Part shown: in pieces, positions 62,111 through 64,000 of the stretch
How positions within the stretch are numbered: position 1 is the first letter of the stretch
How the letters are laid out: the number at the start of each line of letters is the position of its first letter
From: Streptomyces sp. NBC_00708
GTDB lineage: Bacteria > Actinomycetota > Actinomycetes > Streptomycetales > Streptomycetaceae
Assembly: GCA_036226585.1 (NCBI GenBank)
Contig: CP108997.1
Span: forward strand, 1,178,001-1,242,000
Reading direction: 5' to 3'
Length of the DNA: 64,000 nucleotides
Notes under the pieces: generated by a model
The model's database searches: none
Seen by the model: the letters and a program-made list of their open reading frames with translations, nothing else
What the model was told of the DNA's origin: nothing
Made by a program: the position numbers and the translations under genes

Positions 62111-62890
62111 TCAGCGGTCGGCGGGGCGCAGGCGCAGGCCCTGCATCCCGCCGTCGACGGCGAGGGCGGTGCCCGTCACGGAGGCCGCGGCGGGGCTGGC
62201 GAGGTAGACGACCGCGGCGGCCACCTCGGTGGCGGAGACCAGCCGGCCCAGCGGCTGCCGGGCGTCGAGGGCGGCGCGTTCGGCGGCCGGGTCGTCGGCC
62301 TGCTCCAGGAGCCGGCCGATCCAGGGCGTGTCGGCGGTGCCCGGGTTGACGCAGTTGACGCGGATGCCCTCGCGGACGTGGTCGGCGGCCATGGCGAGGG
62401 TGAGCGAGAGGACGGCGCCCTTGCTCGCGCTGTACAGGGCGCGCTGGGGCAGCCCGGCGGTCGCGGCGATGGAGCAGGTGTGGGTGATGGATACGGCGCC
62501 GGGGCGCTCGGCGGCGGCCCGGCGCAGGTGCGGCAGGGCGTGCCGGGCGGCGCGGACCATGCCGAGGACGTTGATGTCGAGAACCCGGGCCCACTCGGCG
62601 TCGTCGTTGTCCTCGACGGTGCCGATGGCGCCGATGCCCGCGTTGGAGACCAGGGTGTGCAGGGGGCCCAGTTCCGCGGCGGCCCGGTCCACTCCGGCGC
62701 GCACGGCCGCGTCGTCGGTGACGTCGGCCTGGACGGCGAGGGCGCCGCCGGGGGCGCCCGTGGTGTCCCGGTCGAGGACGGCGACCCGTGCTCCGCGTTC
62801 CAGGAGCAGGGTGGTGACGGCGGCCCCTATTCCGGAGGCGCCGCCCGTCACCAGGGCGTTCATGCCCCCGAAGTCGCGTGTGCCGGTCAT
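62111..62890 (-). CDS. Short-chain dehydrogenase/reductase
   Basis: A 259-residue classical SDR. The NAD(P) motif is [14 protein letters not shown], followed by D at the end of strand two ([10 protein letters not shown]), suggesting NAD preference. The catalytic Ser and Tyr-x-x-x-Lys are in [20 protein letters not shown] and SK. In fucose pathways a related SDR oxidises 2-keto-3-deoxy-L-fuconate. Its ATG overlaps the enolase stop, so the two are coupled. Confidence 0.9.
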   Translation of the reverse strand: MTGTRDFGGMNALVTGGASGIGAAVTTLLLERGARVAVLDRDTTGAPGGALAVQADVTDDAAVRAGVDRAAAELGPLHTLVSNAGIGAIGTVEDNDDAEWARVLDINVLGMVRAARHALPHLRRAAAERPGAVSITHTCSIAATAGLPQRALYSASKGAVLSLTLAMAADHVREGIRVNCVNPGTADTPWIGRLLEQADDPAAERAALDARQPLGRLVSATEVAAAVVYLASPAAASVTGTALAVDGGMQGLRLRPADR

Positions 62891-64000
62891 CGGCCGTTCT
62901 CCTTCTCGGTGCGGCGGGCCTGCCAGACGGGGCCCTGCGGGTAGCGGTGGGCGGCGATCGACTCGGGGCGCATCCTGGCCGAGAAGCCGGGCGACGCGGG
63001 GGCCGTGTAGTGCCCGTTCTCGATGACGGCGGGGTCGACGAAGTGCTCGTGGAGGTGGTCGACGTACTCGATGACCCGGTCCTCGCGGGTGCCGGAGACG
63101 GCCACGTAGTCGAACATCGAGAGGTGCTGGACGAGTTCGCAGAGGCCGACGCCGCCGGCGTGCGGGCAGACCGGGACGCCGTACTTGGCGGCCAGCAGCA
63201 GGATCGCGAGGTTCTCGTTGACGCCGGCGACCCGTGCGGCGTCGATCTGGACGAAGTCGACGGCGCCGGCCTGGAGCAGCTGCTTGAAGACGACCCGGTT
63301 GGCGACGTGCTCCCCGGTGGCGACCTTGACCGGCTGCCCGGCGCGCACGGCGGCGTGGCCGAGTACGTCGTCGGGGCTGGTCGGCTCCTCGATCCAGTGG
63401 GGGTCGTACGGGGCCAGCGCGGTCATCCACGCGACGGCGTCGGCGACGTCCCAGCGCTGGTTGGCGTCGACGGCGATGCGGATGCCGGGGCCGACGGCCT
63501 CGCGGGCGAGCGCCATCCGGCGGACGTCGTCGTCGACCCGGCCGCCGACCTTGAGTTTGATCTGGGTGAAGCCGTCGGCGACGGCCTGCTCGGCGAGCCG
63601 GACGAGCTTGTCGTCGGAGTAGCCGAGCCAGCCGGGCGAGGTGGTGTACGCGGGGTAGCCCTCGGCGCGCAGCAGGGCGGCGCGTTCGGCGCGGCCCGGT
63701 CCGGCGGCGCGCAGGATCGCCAGTGCCTCGTCGGGGGTGAGGGCGTCGGTGAGGTAGCGGAAGTCGACGAGGGAGACCAGCTCCTCGGGTGTCATCTCCG
63801 CGAGGAACTGCCAGACGGGTCTGCCCGCCAGCTTGGCGGCCAGGTCCCAGGCGGCGTTGACCACCGCGCCGGCCGCCATGTGCATCACGCCCTTCTCGGG
63901 CCCCAGCCAGCGGAGTTGGGAGTCATGGGTCAGCTCCCGGTACAGGGCTCCGAGGTCCGCCGCCGTACGCGGCGCGGAACGCCCGGCCAGATAGGGCCGC
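62887..64000 (-). CDS. L-fuconate dehydratase-like enolase, 5' end outside window
   Basis: At least 371 residues of a mandelate-racemase-subgroup enolase. The frame is open to 64000 with [20 protein letters not shown] near 63900, a FucD hallmark. The barrel carries [20 protein letters not shown] (catalytic Lys), the metal ligands in [17 protein letters not shown] and [11 protein letters not shown], and the histidine loop in [16 protein letters not shown]. It dehydrates an acid sugar to a 2-keto-3-deoxy acid. The start lies beyond the window. Confidence 0.9.
   Translation of the reverse strand, partial: RPYLAGRSAPRTAADLGALYRELTHDSQLRWLGPEKGVMHMAAGAVVNAAWDLAAKLAGRPVWQFLAEMTPEELVSLVDFRYLTDALTPDEALAILRAAGPGRAERAALLRAEGYPAYTTSPGWLGYSDDKLVRLAEQAVADGFTQIKLKVGGRVDDDVRRMALAREAVGPGIRIAVDANQRWDVADAVAWMTALAPYDPHWIEEPTSPDDVLGHAAVRAGQPVKVATGEHVANRVVFKQLLQAGAVDFVQIDAARVAGVNENLAILLLAAKYGVPVCPHAGGVGLCELVQHLSMFDYVAVSGTREDRVIEYVDHLHEHFVDPAVIENGHYTAPASPGFSARMRPESIAAHRYPQGPVWQARRTEKENGR

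Noticed and set aside
1..64000. CRISPR arrays, tRNA, rRNA, transposases or integrases
   Set aside because: None was seen on either strand. Repeats found are short operator-like or terminator-like elements only.

Overview
The window is high-GC DNA with strongly GC-biased third codon positions, many GTG starts, ATGA-type stop/start overlaps and GC-rich stem-loop terminators. Together with an intact Pup-proteasome locus, a sigK/rskA locus, pafBC and a gylR-linked glycerol operon, this points to an actinomycete, almost certainly a Streptomyces chromosome (core rather than arm). No IS element, prophage, CRISPR array, rRNA or tRNA was recognised, and no gap longer than about 300 bases lacks a gene.

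Layout. 1-3.6 kb: a GNAT acetyltransferase fragment, a LysR regulator divergent from a TDT-family transporter, and an XRE-cupin regulator with a BtuF-like metal receptor. 3.7-7.5 kb: a glycine betaine ABC system made of only two genes, in which permease and two tandem binding domains are one polypeptide. 7.7-11.4 kb: a 5'-3' exonuclease, an iron-boxed siderophore-interacting protein, and a MerR regulator divergent from a membrane protein. 11.6-21.6 kb: a SigK module (sigK, rskA, DUF1295 protein, two cyclopropane-synthase-like methyltransferases, DUF1365 protein, FAD oxidoreductase, membrane-bound molybdopterin oxidoreductase, fasciclin lipoprotein, SPW protein). The same unusual promoter motif precedes sigK and both arms of the 18.4-18.6 kb divergent region.

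21.7-43.2 kb: helY, a DagK-like lipid kinase, tatC, tatA, two small conserved proteins, pafC, pafB, two FKBP isomerases and pafA. An MFS/LacI pair follows, then prcA, prcB, a short EndoVII-like ORF, pup, dop and arc, with a ferredoxin and trmI beyond. Pup is ligated to substrates by PafA and removed by Dop; Arc unfolds pupylated proteins into the PrcAB 20S core. 43.2-48.7 kb: a site-2 protease with CBS domains, a RecB-like Fe-S nuclease with an orphan response regulator, an oligopeptide-binding lipoprotein and a HAD hydrolase.

48.8-57.6 kb: metH, then divergently gylR and the glpF-glpK-glpD glycerol operon, with a shared 12-bp element upstream of gylR and glpF. 57.7-64 kb: a FadR-type regulator, and on the other strand a sugar ABC transporter (binding protein, ATPase, permease) preceded by an SDR dehydrogenase and an L-fuconate dehydratase-like enolase that runs off the window. 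That set looks like an L-fucose or related deoxy-sugar catabolic operon.

Protein assignments rest on reading motifs and on remembered family sequences; no database search was run.
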